Positions 36,498 through 48,090 of a stretch of 64,000 bases of DNA are shown piece by piece; within the stretch, counting starts at the first letter, position 1; every line of letters begins with the position of its first letter. The translations under genes and the position numbers were made by a program. The stretch is from Rhyzopertha dominica (lineage: Eukaryota > Arthropoda > Insecta > Coleoptera > Bostrichidae), in contig QCXZ01000041.1 of the NCBI GenBank assembly GCA_025024175.1, forward strand, positions 31,925,786 through 31,989,785. The letters run 5' to 3'. The notes beneath the pieces were generated by a model that ran no database searches, was not told the DNA's origin, and worked only from the letters and a program-made list of their open reading frames with translations.

Positions 36498-36950
36498 CAC
36501 ATGTTAAAAGTGCGATTTTTTAATATTTTCATTTGAGGTAATAAAACTCCAAGTACCAACCGTTGAGTTTATCGGCATAAGTATAAAATTGCCGTATAAT
36601 AAGAATACGTACACAACAATTAAGAAGCGTACGTGCTGTAGCTATAGGTAATAAATGTGTCGTATCCCACACATTTATTTGTTTGTCTGTTCTAAGCGAT
36701 CTTAAATTTCCTCAAATTAAATGTAAAACAACAAATTTAGCCAAACTCAAACTAAGATAAGGCCAAAAGACCTTAAAAGATAAATGCAACTTGTAAAATG
36801 ACACTTAACTTAAAAAAAATGAGTTGTACTTAACCTAGTCCGTGTTTAAACTGCTCAGAGCACATTGAAAGCTTATATTAAATATTTCTATGTCATGTGG
36901 AATACGAAAACAACAAATCGTGAATTTGCGGTGGCATCTGACGTCCGCAG
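36498..36950 (+). repeat. Dispersed repeat, copy 1
   Basis: It shares with 46934-47390, in the same orientation, an ordered set of words: CACATGTTAAAAGT, GAGTTTATCGGCATAAGTAT, ACAACAATTAAGAA, CTTAAAAGATAAATGCAACT, AAACTGCTCAGAGCACATT and GAATACGAAAACAACAAA. Identity is patchy with insertions. No coding potential, A-tail or terminal repeat was identified, so the class is unknown. Confidence 0.65.
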
Positions 36951-37389
36951 TTAAATTTCCAACCTTTAATAATTTTTCTACCTCCATATGAATCACACTG
37001 AAAAACTGAAAAAAACCGGCCGCTTTTTTCGATGTAGATTGCTATTCTGAATTTAAAAAATGGATGCATTGTTTTACATTATACCTAATACAATTGTTAT
37101 ACTCAAATGCATGATTTCAGAAGATACATGTAACCAGACAAATCTACCAATAATTAATTCGCAATATCCAAACTAAACTAGTTACCAAGTTAACCAACTT
37201 ATTGTATTAACTACGTAGCCAATTGAATTCAAACTGGCGTAATTTGCCACTAACTGATAGAAAATACTATTGCTGTTATTATCATATTCTAATAAGAGGC
37301 CGTTTCTTATAAACCGCTATATCAGTGTACGTAGTTTATGCGTAGGATGCTTTATTATCTAGCTACATCTTTTTTTCAGGAGATATTAA

Positions 37390-37640
37390 CACGCTTGATC
37401 TATTTTCGTAGTGTCACCCTATTTCCGTGTCCACTGGATGCAGACACGACTTTCTAAAAAGACGAGAATCGCTCATCAAGTGTTGGAAGGATTCACCGTC
37501 ACATCGCTGTACCTGCCAGCGCATCGTAATGAAGCTATTGTATTTACCTTACGACAGAGGCCTTCATAGTTAATTAATATGCGGCATAAAGACGCCATCC
37601 CGCTCGATAAAGGCTGCTCGGGGTTAGGAAGCGTCAACTA
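37390..37640. promoter_or_regulatory. Candidate conserved regulatory island
   Basis: A GC-richer block with GTTAATTAATATGCGGCATA and ACGATAAAG-like words and several CpGs, inside AT-rich DNA. No frame or repeat explains it. Composition only. Confidence 0.22.
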
Positions 37641-38999
37641 AAATAGCCAAAGAGAAATTTATTGCAAAAATCTTGCCGTATTGGGTTCCAAGCCAAGAGA
37701 TTGGTATTGCCTTGGCTTATGCGATCTAACAGCGGAGGAAAACGAATCCCCTTGACACACAATAAGCCGATCATATTATGTTTGCAGAATATGAAATAAG
37801 TCGGATACTCGTACAAATTTTATAATCGAATGTCGAATTTGTTTGCGTATTTACTGAAGCATTGGATTTTTTTTAAACTAATCCCAACCTGCAACAGTAA
37901 TTCCATATTTGGAATGTGGTATACATTATTGTACTAACCAAACTGTATATTCCAAAATAAATTAAAAACCACCGTTTCCAAATGAGTAATTTCATCTAAA
38001 TGCATAATGCGGTTCCAACATATTGCATTACGAAAGAACAATTAAATTCAGTGGCGGACAAATAGTATTTGTTTTGCGTTTAACGCCAGTGACACGTACC
38101 TATTTTGCAGCAAAACAAATATGTTTCGAAACACATTAACGTTAACAATGTAATTTTGAGTCGCGCAAATAGTATAGTAATGCAGAATAAATAGGTAACT
38201 GAGTCATTTTAAATACGAAAACATCTAATCTGCGAAATAATCCCAGTTTGCCGATTTTTTCTACGTCTTCGTTCAGGTGTTGACTTATGCGGACAAAAAG
38301 TACCCATTGACATCGTGCCAGCAGCGACTTGAGAGATTCAAAGGTATAAGTCACGTAAAACTGTTTTTGGCGAATACCTCGGTTCCCATAACTCGGCGGT
38401 CAATGGGAACTATTATTAACAATTTAGGACATCAAATTCTCTATTGTCGCATCCTGGGGATTGTTTTAAGTTGTCGAAGATTAGAACCTTAAACAGAACC
38501 TGGGACAAAGGGAGAAATGGAGTAGGACTAAGGTCGTTTCAATATAAACAATTTAATAACAGCGTAGAATAAATCTGTAAAAAGCACAGGTACATACAGT
38601 GAAAAATAAAACCATTATTACAAGCAAAGGTAATCGAGCAAACAGTGTTTGAACTTACATTGTTTCTAGATGGTCGGCTCTTGCCTTGAGGTCTTTGGGT
38701 CTAAGTATTAGACTGATTTATGATTGATTATTTGCACTATTTATAGAATTTATACTATAATAAGCGTATATATCACACATAGATCTAACGGCGCGTGGAG
38801 TGCTGAACTAGCGCTGATACTGAAGTTAACAATGTAGCCAATTTAGGATTATAGTTGAATTGAATACAAATAAATTTTTAAAATGTCTGCTTTTACTTTG
38901 TTTATAAAACGCTACATTCCCATGACATTGGTCTAAAATGTAACCAGCGCATTTCTGAAAGGCAGCACTGCGTAGACTCTCTTTTGTGCATCGACCGTA
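37641..38999. other. No recognised gene
   Basis: AT-rich. Frames of 60-71 codons lack recognisable similarity. Confidence 0.45.
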
Positions 39000-39330
39000 A
39001 GCGGCATTCCTTGCCACTTACGCGGAGTATTACAGGAGCTAAAATTTCATTAGAGCTTGCGGTAGTTCAGCGAATACCGCCGGAACCGTTTTTGCTTTTG
39101 TCCCGCGAGCTAACTACAAAGACACTTTTTCGCTGGATGCATTAAGTTTTTATTTCGCTAGAGCCTTTAGCCGAATAATCAGGTTATGGGCGCTGTGGAT
39201 TTCTTTGTAATGTACTATACGTTCACAGTCCCCCTAAAACGCCAGTAATGAATGCTAATTTCTCTCATAAACTCGGGCTGCGTACTCACACCGGAGCGCA
39301 AATAAAATATTTACGTGGTATACGAAACAG
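39000..39330. promoter_or_regulatory. Candidate conserved regulatory island
   Basis: A CpG-containing block (AATACCGCCGGAACCG, CCGCGAGCTAAC, AGCCGAATAATCAGG) with GAATGCTAATTTC. It is distinct in composition from its flanks and has no repeat or coding similarity. Regulatory role is inferred. Confidence 0.22.
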
Positions 39331-40559
39331 TGCGACACCCTGGAGACATTCGCTTATATTCCTCGTGCAATATATAGCAAATTATTTTTACACCTATGTG
39401 TAAGTCTTAACTGTAAACGATCATAGGATGACTATAAATGTCTTTGAATGACGTATATCAACCGCTACATAATTTTTATGCTATACTGCAGACTATCGAC
39501 AACCACTGCCAGCAAAAAAAAAAACATCATAAAGGGAGATTTTATTAATAATAAGACACGAAATAGAGAACCACTTACAATGCAAGTTAGCTGGAACAAT
39601 AAGTGAGTGCTTACATTTTTACAGTACAAGTTTACAGTACTAACTGATACTGACACAACTATTATTGGCTGTTGGATAAGAAACACAAATTACTACTACA
39701 TACGAAAGAGCTTTGTAGATCTTTTTGTGAAAGCGCGACAGACTATTTCTATTACTCCCGCATTACTAGCACCAAACACCGAAGATATGTCAACATAAAA
39801 TGCGCGCAATAGCGCCTTTTTTCATAAATGAAGTTGAAGTGCCGTAAAAACGCTGGGATTTTGGAAAAAGTATATTAAATGCTAAGTCAGAAAAAGTAAA
39901 GCAAAAGTATTAAATATCATCCACTGGGAAATTGTAAGTACAAACTTCAAGTATGGAACAAATCACAACTACATACTCAATACAAAGAGCAATATATCAT
40001 GGCAGTCAATTATCCATAAACAGTTGCATAATGCTTTAAATTATACAGAATGTTTTATTTGTAGTTCCAGCAAACCCAAAGGTAAGTAAACCAGATAGCA
40101 GAAAAGGAAATAGTATAACTTTGATAAGGGGCAATTCTATCTTGCCAATGGTGGTCTACGTTCCAAGGACTATCGTAGTCAACAGCAGGAAACGGCTTAA
40201 TCATGACGGATAGATGTACCCAATTTCTATATAAAAAAAAGTAAAATTTTATTTTTTTTCACAATTTCACCTCAAGGGATTATAAAATTAACTAATTATA
40301 TGTATACATTAAAACAGTCACACGCAATGTTTAGAAAACCCAAGTTACATAATAGAAAAAGCGATAGACGTGATAATAGAAGTAGGACAGTTGGCATTAT
40401 ATAGGAAAACGTAAAGAAAGATTATCACCCCCAAAACGTAGTATGGCAGAAGAGCGTCCAGAATTATGTCGTGTCTCTGTCTGGTCTCTTTAAATTCGAC
40501 CACTCGGTGCATTATTTACAAGTTTGACTCCAACAAATTTATAATAAAGGACAACTGCG
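39331..40559. other. No recognised gene
   Basis: AT-rich DNA. A few frames of 63-73 codons overlap on opposite strands without similarity. Confidence 0.45.
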
Positions 40560-41170
40560 ATTAACGAAACGCGCTGTGAAAGGTATGCATTCTTCAGTAA
40601 ATAAGCTCAAACATCGCGCCACGTTAAATTCTAGTTATTTTAAAACGATCGCGATATGAAAAATCTTTTTGCTCCTTTTATGAGCGAAAGACGGCAAGCG
40701 TAGCATCGCCGCTTATTTTTCTATCGCGAATATAAAACGAACATCACACCTCCCCACGCATATGCATAAACTTTACGATGCAATTTTCATACCGGCTGTA
40801 AACCGAATCCTCTGCCGAAATAAATCGGCGGTAATGACGTCTAGAGCGAGTCTCGAATAAATAACTCCGAAGGACGACGAAGCCATGGGTGGAAGGGGGC
40901 AACACAGCCAAGAAGCGGCGTTATCCTTAATAAATCACCACTGGAGATCACCTACAAGCAAATTCGCTTTTAAGAGGGACGCGCCGTCGCCACACACAAA
41001 GAGTTGCAACGCGACGCTGAATATGGAACGAAGGATAAATCACCGGGCGCCCCCATTGAAGTCGCGCGCTTTGCCAGCTAAGGAGAACCATTCAATCAAT
41101 TGGAAAATGAAACCGCCGCGGGGGCTATCGTGCCGCCGTCGCAAGAGCCGAAAAAATTGCGAAAACATGA
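40560..41170. promoter_or_regulatory. GC-rich island with TATA-like box and an unrecognised frame
   Basis: This is the most GC- and CpG-rich unique block of the window. It contains GAATATAAAACG near 40727 (TATA-like), TATGCATAAACTTTACG, AAATAAATCGGCGGTAATGA and CTTAATAAATCACC. An ATG at 40885 in strong context (GCCATGGG) opens a 162-codon frame to 41373. Its first 95 residues are rich in Arg, Lys, Ser and Pro, but the later part runs into AT-rich sequence with no domain I recognise. It could be a promoter with a first exon. I think a conserved enhancer with a chance frame more likely. Confidence 0.28.
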
Positions 41171-41940
41171 GAGTGTTTTACCTAATGTCGAGAATATTGT
41201 ATTACCCCCAAGGTTCTTTTCCAATAATTTGGACAACTATTAAGCAAACGTATGTCAATTTTGATATGCTTCAGAGTAGTGTGATCGTCCAAGTAGTTAG
41301 TTTTTGCTTAGGACACTACATTGTGCGTGTATCTTGTTATTGGAATTGTACTGATGTGGAAAGCTGGATGTAAAGTTGACATATTGAAACATGCATTAAA
41401 TGTAAACGAATTTATTATGCCCGCCTACATTATTACTAGTCATTATTACACTATCTTAGAGTTACCTATCTATATTACTAGTGATTATAGTTATTATACT
41501 ACCTTACACTGATCTGTCTAGAATACTAGAGTGTTGTGGCTCATCTGGGACTACGCAGGCAATAGAATCACGGCAGAGAAGACCTCCGTCCAAAGAAGAA
41601 AAAATGTGTCTAATCCTACATAAATAAATAACCCGAAGGAAGTACATATCTTTCCTGAAAATCATTTATGCCCTTTATATTATACAGTTCATAAAAGAAA
41701 AATAGAACACAGAGCCGAAATGAATAATACGCAAAAACAGAACGCATACAATAAAAATAAACAAGAACGCAAGACATGTCAAAATCGACAACAACCACAC
41801 AATACAAATATTAACATAAAAGCCGTACATAGAAAATACAACATGGTTCAAAAGGTCAGTACGTGCAATAAAAATCAAATAGACTACACCTAACACGTTG
41901 TTTTCTTTGCTGCTTCCCACGTTGCCTGTTTGGTCTTGAA
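41171..41940. other. No recognised gene
   Basis: AT-rich. A 109-codon minus frame (41675-42004) is mostly hydrophobic and begins within the Penelope-like terminal region; I regard it as chance. Confidence 0.45.
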
Positions 41941-41971
41941 GTTTCGACACTAATATCGGTATCTTCCTCAG
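41941..41971 (-). other. Hammerhead-like motif beside Penelope-like element
   Basis: On the minus strand CTGAGGA (41965-41971) is followed by one extra base, GATAC, an 8-nt loop and GTGTC (five pairs, one G-U), then GAAAC (41941-41945). The order equals the hammerhead core. It lies about 200 bp upstream of the Penelope-like reverse transcriptase remnant but on the opposite strand, as expected if the element's terminal repeat is inverted. The extra base between core and stem argues against efficient self-cleavage. Confidence 0.4.
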
Positions 41972-42169
41972 AAGTAGCTCTGAAACTAAAGTGTCATAGT
42001 CCATTCTGGTATTTATACCCGCCCAGTTCGCTTAAGCGTGAGCGTTGTTACGCATGACCCATATCCAGTTTCCAGATACTTTGATGCCTCGGTCTCGATT
42101 GCAAATGTGCGGATTTTTCTGGATTTCGATGGCTTGCTTGTACAATCTCGGCCGAAATCTTACTTTACT

Positions 42170-42882
42170 CGACAGCAATTTGTACCTACCTCACTCTTCA
42201 CTGGACGATGCCTTAAGGGTGTTGAAGAAACGTGTATAAGAAGAAGACCTAGATGAAAAACTAGTACAACTAGCCAAGATGTGCCTTCAAGTTCCAGGAG
42301 GAATACTACGAGCAGACAGAAGGTGCTCCTATAGGGTCACCGCTTTCTCCGCTGACAGCCAAGGTTTACTTGGAAGCCTTCGAGACAGCTACATTGGCAC
42401 CGGGACGCCTTAAACCTAAGTGCTGGACGACACTTTCACTGTCTGGTCGCATATAGAACAGATCATTAAGGATTTCCTGAACCATCTAAACAGCATCCAT
42501 AGCATCATACAATTCGGGATGGAGGTCGAGACTAATGGCGCCCTATCCTTCCTGGATGTGATCGTGACAAGGCGCCAAGCTAGGACATCGAGTCTATAGG
42601 AAGCCAACCCACAGGGATCGCAACCTGCATGCTGATACACATCATCACCCCGCCGGAAAACAACGAGTCGAAAACATGTTGATACAACGAGTGAAGCTAA
42701 TCATCGCACCAGATCATCTAGAAGAAAAATTAGAGTATTTAAGCAGAACACTACAGAATCAAGGATATACCTTAAGGCACGTATTGAGAAGGCTATCAAC
42801 ATACAACCACAGAGGAAGGAAACGGGAGCACATCGCTGCAGCATACCTGCTTGAGCCATTGGGCTCAAGAAAAGATAAATAA
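42170..42882 (+). pseudogene. Penelope-like element reverse transcriptase, broken
   Basis: Consecutive frames read DDALRVLKKRV (about 42206-42238), LVQLAKMCLQ (near 42268-42297), then YYEQTEGAPIGSPLSP (42304-42351, palm motif B: G.PmGSPLSP), then VYLEAFE. VLDDTFTVW follows near 42421; the expected YVDD catalytic motif has become LDD. Then come DFLNHLNSIH, a GALSFLDVIVTR block and, after another frame change, HRVYRKPTHRDRNLH and a HHHPAGKQRVENM block. The order is that of Penelope-like reverse transcriptases. At least three frame changes and one small deletion before LDD disable it. No GIY-YIG domain follows; the fragment ends near 42880 in a CTTGAGCC...GGGCTCAAG palindrome. Confidence 0.85.
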
Positions 42883-42899
42883 GCCCTGTCTGACAAGTA

Positions 42900-43694
42900 A
42901 AACTTCGGAATACCTTCGCAAGATGTCATATATTTTTAGTCGATATTTTTTTTACTAAAAATTCGAAGATCATTTCCTCCCTACCTTTTGTTCGATGTTT
43001 CGCGTGCGTTTTCACACACGCACACCTATACCTACATTACTACATTACCGAACGTCCAGTACGTTAAGCATTCAAACTTTAGGTTAAGGTTTGAGCTTTT
43101 GGAGAAGGCCAGCTCGAAGGAATGTGTCATATGAAGACACTCTTAGTTTGCCTAATGTCGAAATTGTAGCATTCTGTGGCATGAATTCACAGTATAATGC
43201 AGGAGAAAGTTGTCGGTGACAGTTTTGTCACTATAAAGACTTTTTACTTGTCAATCAGTAAAGCCGCTGAAAAGTCAATTGTAAATTCGAATCAGTTGTC
43301 ATTCATCAAATTTCGTCTCGTTTTCATCATCTTCAAATTCCGGAATGAATGGAAGATTTCTGTTGAAAGACATATCGGCGAAACAGTATATGTTGTTCTA
43401 GTTTGCACCTTAAGGTCTTTCGAAAGCAAACGTCTACTATTTTAACGGGGCGTGGCAGGACTTGTCAACCGCTGTAGATTTTGTCCGATATTCTGCAACA
43501 TTAAAAGATTTTTCCTATAACAAAAGCAGTCGTGCAACATGGTTTTATGTGTGGATTGTAGGTGTAAAGGTTGAAGTGATAAATCTTCCACGGGTAAAAC
43601 AAAGTTCAATTCACGACATGATTTCAGTGGCGCAGATGCATACTACTACGCCAATTCCAATTGGTGCTATTACTAGTAACACTGGTACGGATAA
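42900..43694. other. No recognised gene
   Basis: Downstream flank of the Penelope-like remnant. Frames at 43197-43445 and 43462-43761 are open but resemble no family I know. Confidence 0.4.
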
Positions 43695-43810
43695 CCAAGG
43701 TGGTAGATTCTGGTGTTTCAGCTTTGGCCATTTTAGTTCAAATGTCGGTTCCAAAACCTGAGTACACTTCAGATGGCGCCAGGTTTGTTGTCTCCCTGGC
43801 CAAGTTGATT
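43695..43810 (+). repeat. Left copy of a 115-bp inverted repeat
   Basis: Landmarks CCAAGGTGGTAGATTCTGGT, TCAGATGGCGCCAGGTT and GTTGTCTCCC recur in reverse complement at 46780-46885, about 3 kb away. The two copies may be termini of one element or independent insertions of one repeat family. No target-site duplication could be assigned. Confidence 0.7.
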
Positions 43811-45143
43811 AATATCAAAAGCAAATCACCGTGACAGAACCAGCGAGCAATGGCCAAATTGTGAAATTGTCATTAGCATTAAGATTTTTGCATAAGAAAA
43901 GTGTTGCATAAATAATGTTAATGTGCAGATTTTAACCTTTAAGACGACAAGTCTATACCATGTTGTACATACCATCAGTATGGGCGGTAATGGTCACAGA
44001 TTAAAACAATGGGATATGGGCTTGCAGATTGTAATTACAGGTAGGTATAATTCATCAATACAAAGTGATGCACATCAGCAAAGGGTGAAAAATATTTCGT
44101 TGATTTGTTTATTTTTAGTGTGCTGCCGTGCTGTTGTCCAACTGCGAAGGTGTAACTGATGGTTAGAAAGTACTTGTCCTCACGTATACACAGGAGTACA
44201 AAAACCTGCTGAGTCTCAAAATCATTATTAAATTTAGACCCACAATACAGTATAGTTGCAAAGTAGTTGACCAGTCCAAGGGATTGTTATCGTTGTAGTG
44301 CAGTGCACTAATTCTTAGTAGTGTCTGCTATAGAAGTGTCCGATGTTCAATATTCTGAGCAAATATCTCACAGCTCAAGGCGCTGGTGAAAAGACTAAAA
44401 TACCTAGAAAGATCTGACAGTTTACATACAGAGCCAGAGGATATTACTCTTATATATTAATTTAAAACCATATTTTGTAATCTTTGTAGCTGAACTTATG
44501 CACTGATCGCAGTAAAAATAAACTAGTGTTAATATATGGATTAAGATATAGTTTTGGTGTTTTTATAAAACTGACGTAAAGGTGGATATAGACGTTCTTC
44601 GTGTTGGACGGTTTTAGCTAAACAGGTAGTTGTGCAGAGAGGAACGAAGAAGGGATGCGTCTACACATTGCAAACTGAAGACTGCAGTCTTGTTCTACTT
44701 GTAGTGATATACAAAATCGAATGTGGTAGTAATTTACTAATAGTGGTGTCTGCATTTGCAGTAAAAGTTAAATGTGAAAGAAAGCACAATCCGTCACAAT
44801 GGGCATTTCCTTTTTTTAATTTCTTTTAGAATTTTTCATGTAAAGAATCAATTTTTTCTTCACACTATCTCTGAATATGTTGTTATCAACTTCTTTTAAC
44901 TTATTTATTAATTCATGAAATGCATTATTTTTAGCACAGTTTCCAAAAGGTGCTATTGTCCATCTTTCACACTTATAGCTCGAGAACAGCTCAACGGATC
45001 AGAATCATTGGTTAGGTATTTGGCCTAACGATGATCAACATGTATGTATATCCTATTCTCTGGATTTAACTTTACATAAATACTGATGATTCTTATAATA
45101 TTACTCAGTGAAATCTGAACTGTTGTCCTGGTTGGGTGTAAAA
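43811..45143. other. No recognised gene
   Basis: AT-rich DNA between the inverted repeat and the palindrome, with no coding similarity. Confidence 0.45.
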
Positions 45144-45330
45144 GCCGTCGTTGGTTAGAGTTGCTTCCTAATATTTCACTAGCACGAGTGGCAAGCTTCT
45201 TCAGACGTCTTTTCGTCTCCGGTGCTGATCGTAGACTGTCTATGTCCAGCACCGGAGATGGAAGGACCTTTGAAGAAGCTTGCCACTCGTGCTAGCGAAA
45301 CGTTAGGAAGCAACTCCAACTGACGATGGC
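45144..45330. repeat. 187-bp palindrome with two hammerhead-like motifs
   Basis: The arms 45144-45227 and 45247-45330 (84 bp each) are reverse complements with a modest number of mismatches, around a 19-bp spacer. Each arm carries the same motif. On the minus strand CTGAAGA (45198-45204), then AGCTTGC, CACTCGT and GCTAG, then GAAAT (45173-45177). On the plus strand TTGAAGA (45270-45276), then the same stem, then GAAAC (45297-45301). This is the layout of hammerhead-like motifs in Penelope-type terminal repeats. The minus copy keeps CTGANGA and the plus copy keeps GAAAC; neither has both perfect. Confidence 0.7.
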
Positions 45331-46779
45331 CTACAGACGCGAATCAGACAATAGTTCTTCACCTGGCCGCGAAAGCTTTAACCAATTCGTGAGTTCTGCA
45401 GTTTTATAAATGTGACATGGTGTTCATTTACTATACCTATATAGGTATTCTACTTCCAACCGCTACAGAATTAAAATTGCACAGTTGTAAACGTTCACAT
45501 CCAGACACCAGACACCAGCAGTTTAAAATCAAGTGCCAATAAGCAAAGCCGGCGGTTTTGTCCATAAACTTTGGTTTTGCCACAGTTTTACTCGTCTGGG
45601 TAAGGTAGTAAACTTATAAAATAGACTTGTCTACTGAATAATATGAATTAATCGTTTTCCTTAAATGTGGGTATATTTTGAACAAGTACGTTTGGTATAA
45701 ATTGATATTTTACAATATGTATTTTTAAGTTAGCACAAATATCAGTATTTGCAAACATAAATTTGCGGAGGGCTAATCACCTCATTGCACATGAAATAGT
45801 AACTTAAATACAAAGAGCCTCAGGTATATGGTATGACATTTATTTAACATAATAAGCATGTAATAACAAAAACTGTCATGATAATTATAATTTCAAACTT
45901 CTGAAACATTGTTTAATATTTATAAAAAATAATATATCAATTGTCTTTCAATTTATTATCAACAGGATTTAATAGATTAACATGTGTTTTTCTTTAATAA
46001 TGATTCCTGTTATAATATTCCTTGTAGTTACGTTTTACATTTTAAATACTATTTCATTTTTGCTTCAGCAACTACTAGTTCTATAGGAATCCTGAGTAGA
46101 TATATACATAAACACAGAAAATACTTATGTAAAGTGAATTTCTCATTGCATTATAACTGGCACCACTGTTATAGTGGACTTATTATAATCGTTCAGTTTA
46201 ACATTTTTGTCGTTTATTTCCTTGTAGTTTTGGCCTTCACCAACATTTTATTGTAACCAACAGATAATAATGCTGAAAAAATAGCATTAATTACTGCACA
46301 ATATCTTTGTAGTTTTATATACCTGCTCTGTTAATATAGTTCATAGTATCTTGCATAGACAACTCAGATGTGCTTTCTATCGTTCAGGATCAATATATAG
46401 TATAGGAATTAGGTGGAGTGCAGCTACAGGCTACATGTTAAGCAGACCTCGTCAAATGCCCTATTGTGTGCCTTTCTTCTTGAAGGTAGTGTACGTTGTA
46501 CCGTTGTCTGAATTATTCAGACAACAGTTGTACGTATATGATAATTAACCACTTCAAACAAACCTGTTTCACATATACCTTATTGAAACTGATCCAGTTT
46601 CAAATAATACACGAACTGCTAATGTCATAGCTAAAAAACGCTGTGCCTACATTTTCTTGAATACCATCCTAATAACTTACAAATTACAACTCATATTAAT
46701 AGTTTTTTGACTGTTTTGTGATATATTGTGATAATCTATTTGTCATTTTGACAGAGACAACAATCTGATACAACAGCAA
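45331..46779. other. No recognised gene
   Basis: AT-rich DNA. Frames at 45984-46256 and 46351-46548 are hydrophobic or low-complexity and unrecognised. Confidence 0.45.
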
Positions 46780-46885
46780 AATCAAGTCGACCTGGGAGAC
46801 AACGAACCTGGCGCCATCTGAAACGGGCACGCGTTTTGGAGCCAGTAGTTAAGACGAGCTGTAACACCAGAATCTACCACCTTGG
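46780..46885 (-). repeat. Right copy of the 115-bp inverted repeat
   Basis: Inverted partner of 43695-43810: AACCTGGCGCCATCTGA and ACCAGAATCTACCACCTTGG are reverse complements of landmarks in the left copy, with several substitutions and small gaps between. Confidence 0.7.
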
Positions 46886-46933
46886 GATAACTCACTATGG
46901 ATACAAAACAAACAGATTTTCAATAGGTATCCC

Positions 46934-47390
46934 CACATGTTAAAAGTATTATTTTGTATAAGCAAACACAACGTGGCCCATTTTCTTGTTTACTGGGTAA
47001 AAGTTAGGTTTTATTTTCATTTCATATAATAAAACAACAACTATCAACGGGTGAGTTTATCATCATAAGTATAAAAGTAGTACAATAAGAACACGTACCG
47101 TAATATAACAATTAAGAATGTTAAACAATGAAGTCAAACTAAAAAGAGTTTAAAAAGCACTTAAAAGGTAAATGCAACTTGCGAAATAATACTCTATTTC
47201 GTGTTGTAACTGCTCATAGCACATTAAAATATATCCTGTCATGTCCTTTCATCGCATGATCATTATATGTGTTTCACTCTGAATACGATAACAAAAAAAT
47301 AGCAAAAAAAATGTAAAACTCGTATCTTTGTAAGTTGCCGCCATCTACCGGTGATATTTGAAACATCTGTCTACAGATGGCCATTTCTTT
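46934..47390 (+). repeat. Dispersed repeat, copy 2
   Basis: Second member of the family at 36498-36950. Shared words in the same order include CACATGTTAAAAGT, GAGTTTATC.TCATAAGTAT, ACAATTAAGAA, CTTAAAAGGTAAATGCAACT, AACTGCTCATAGCACATT and GAATACGATAACAA. It ends near GCCGCCATCTACCGG, a CCATCT word found at several old repeats here. Confidence 0.65.
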
Positions 47391-48089
47391 AGTATGACAG
47401 ATGTTATCCTCAGTGAAGTTATCCGCACACCCTGGCTTATTACGCGCATTGTCTTATTTCCTTGTCTAAGGTGTAACCCAGCAAAAATAAATACATAAAG
47501 AGGTGCAGCTTTAGGAAATAAAGTGTCGTAGACCCGAAGTGCTTATTCAAGTGTCCCCCTGGGATATGAAATTGACCTACTAAAGCGTTTTGAATCGATC
47601 TATGAAAAAACTCATGTGACTTGTTTCCAGTGAAACACTCGGTATTTAAACTAGCTAAAGCTCTTAGGTATGTTTTGAAATAGTCTCACAAAGACTACGA
47701 TATAATGAGAGTCGAAACGTTTAAGTAACGATTACTGAAGAGACGTATAGAAATCAACCATAAAAGACAGCAGCCTACAGATAGCAACTACAAAAAGCCT
47801 AAATTTAATAAGAGTAGGTACAAAACTTATTGCACATCATTTAAATTATTTGAAACATTGTTGTCAGAGATTGCCATGTTTATATACAACTTCCATTTTA
47901 CATTTACGTAAGCTTAGAATCATACAAATGAATCTTTGAAACGTCTCAGATGCTTATTTCCCTAAAAAGGCGCCATAAAACGTGTCGTAAAGCTAAAAAG
48001 GGTTTTACGGCATTTTTTGAATTTATGTCCGACATAACCTCACAGATATCTATATTCAAATGTCGTTCTTAATCCGTTTTATTATTATA
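47391..48089. other. No recognised gene; weak hammerhead-like trace
   Basis: Around 47690-47717 the order CACAAAGA, GACT...AGTC stem, GAAACG appears on the plus strand. This may be a decayed copy of the motif at 9641 and 45270. Otherwise nothing is recognisable. An N lies at 48090. Confidence 0.3.
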
Positions 48090-48090
48090 N

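Noticed and set aside
40885..41373. 162-codon plus-strand open frame as a real gene
   Set aside because: Good start context, but no domain, an abrupt composition change halfway and no similarity I recognise. Kept only as part of a candidate regulatory island.
41675..42004. 109-codon minus-strand hydrophobic frame
   Set aside because: It overlaps the Penelope-like terminal region and is dominated by AT-rich hydrophobic codons.
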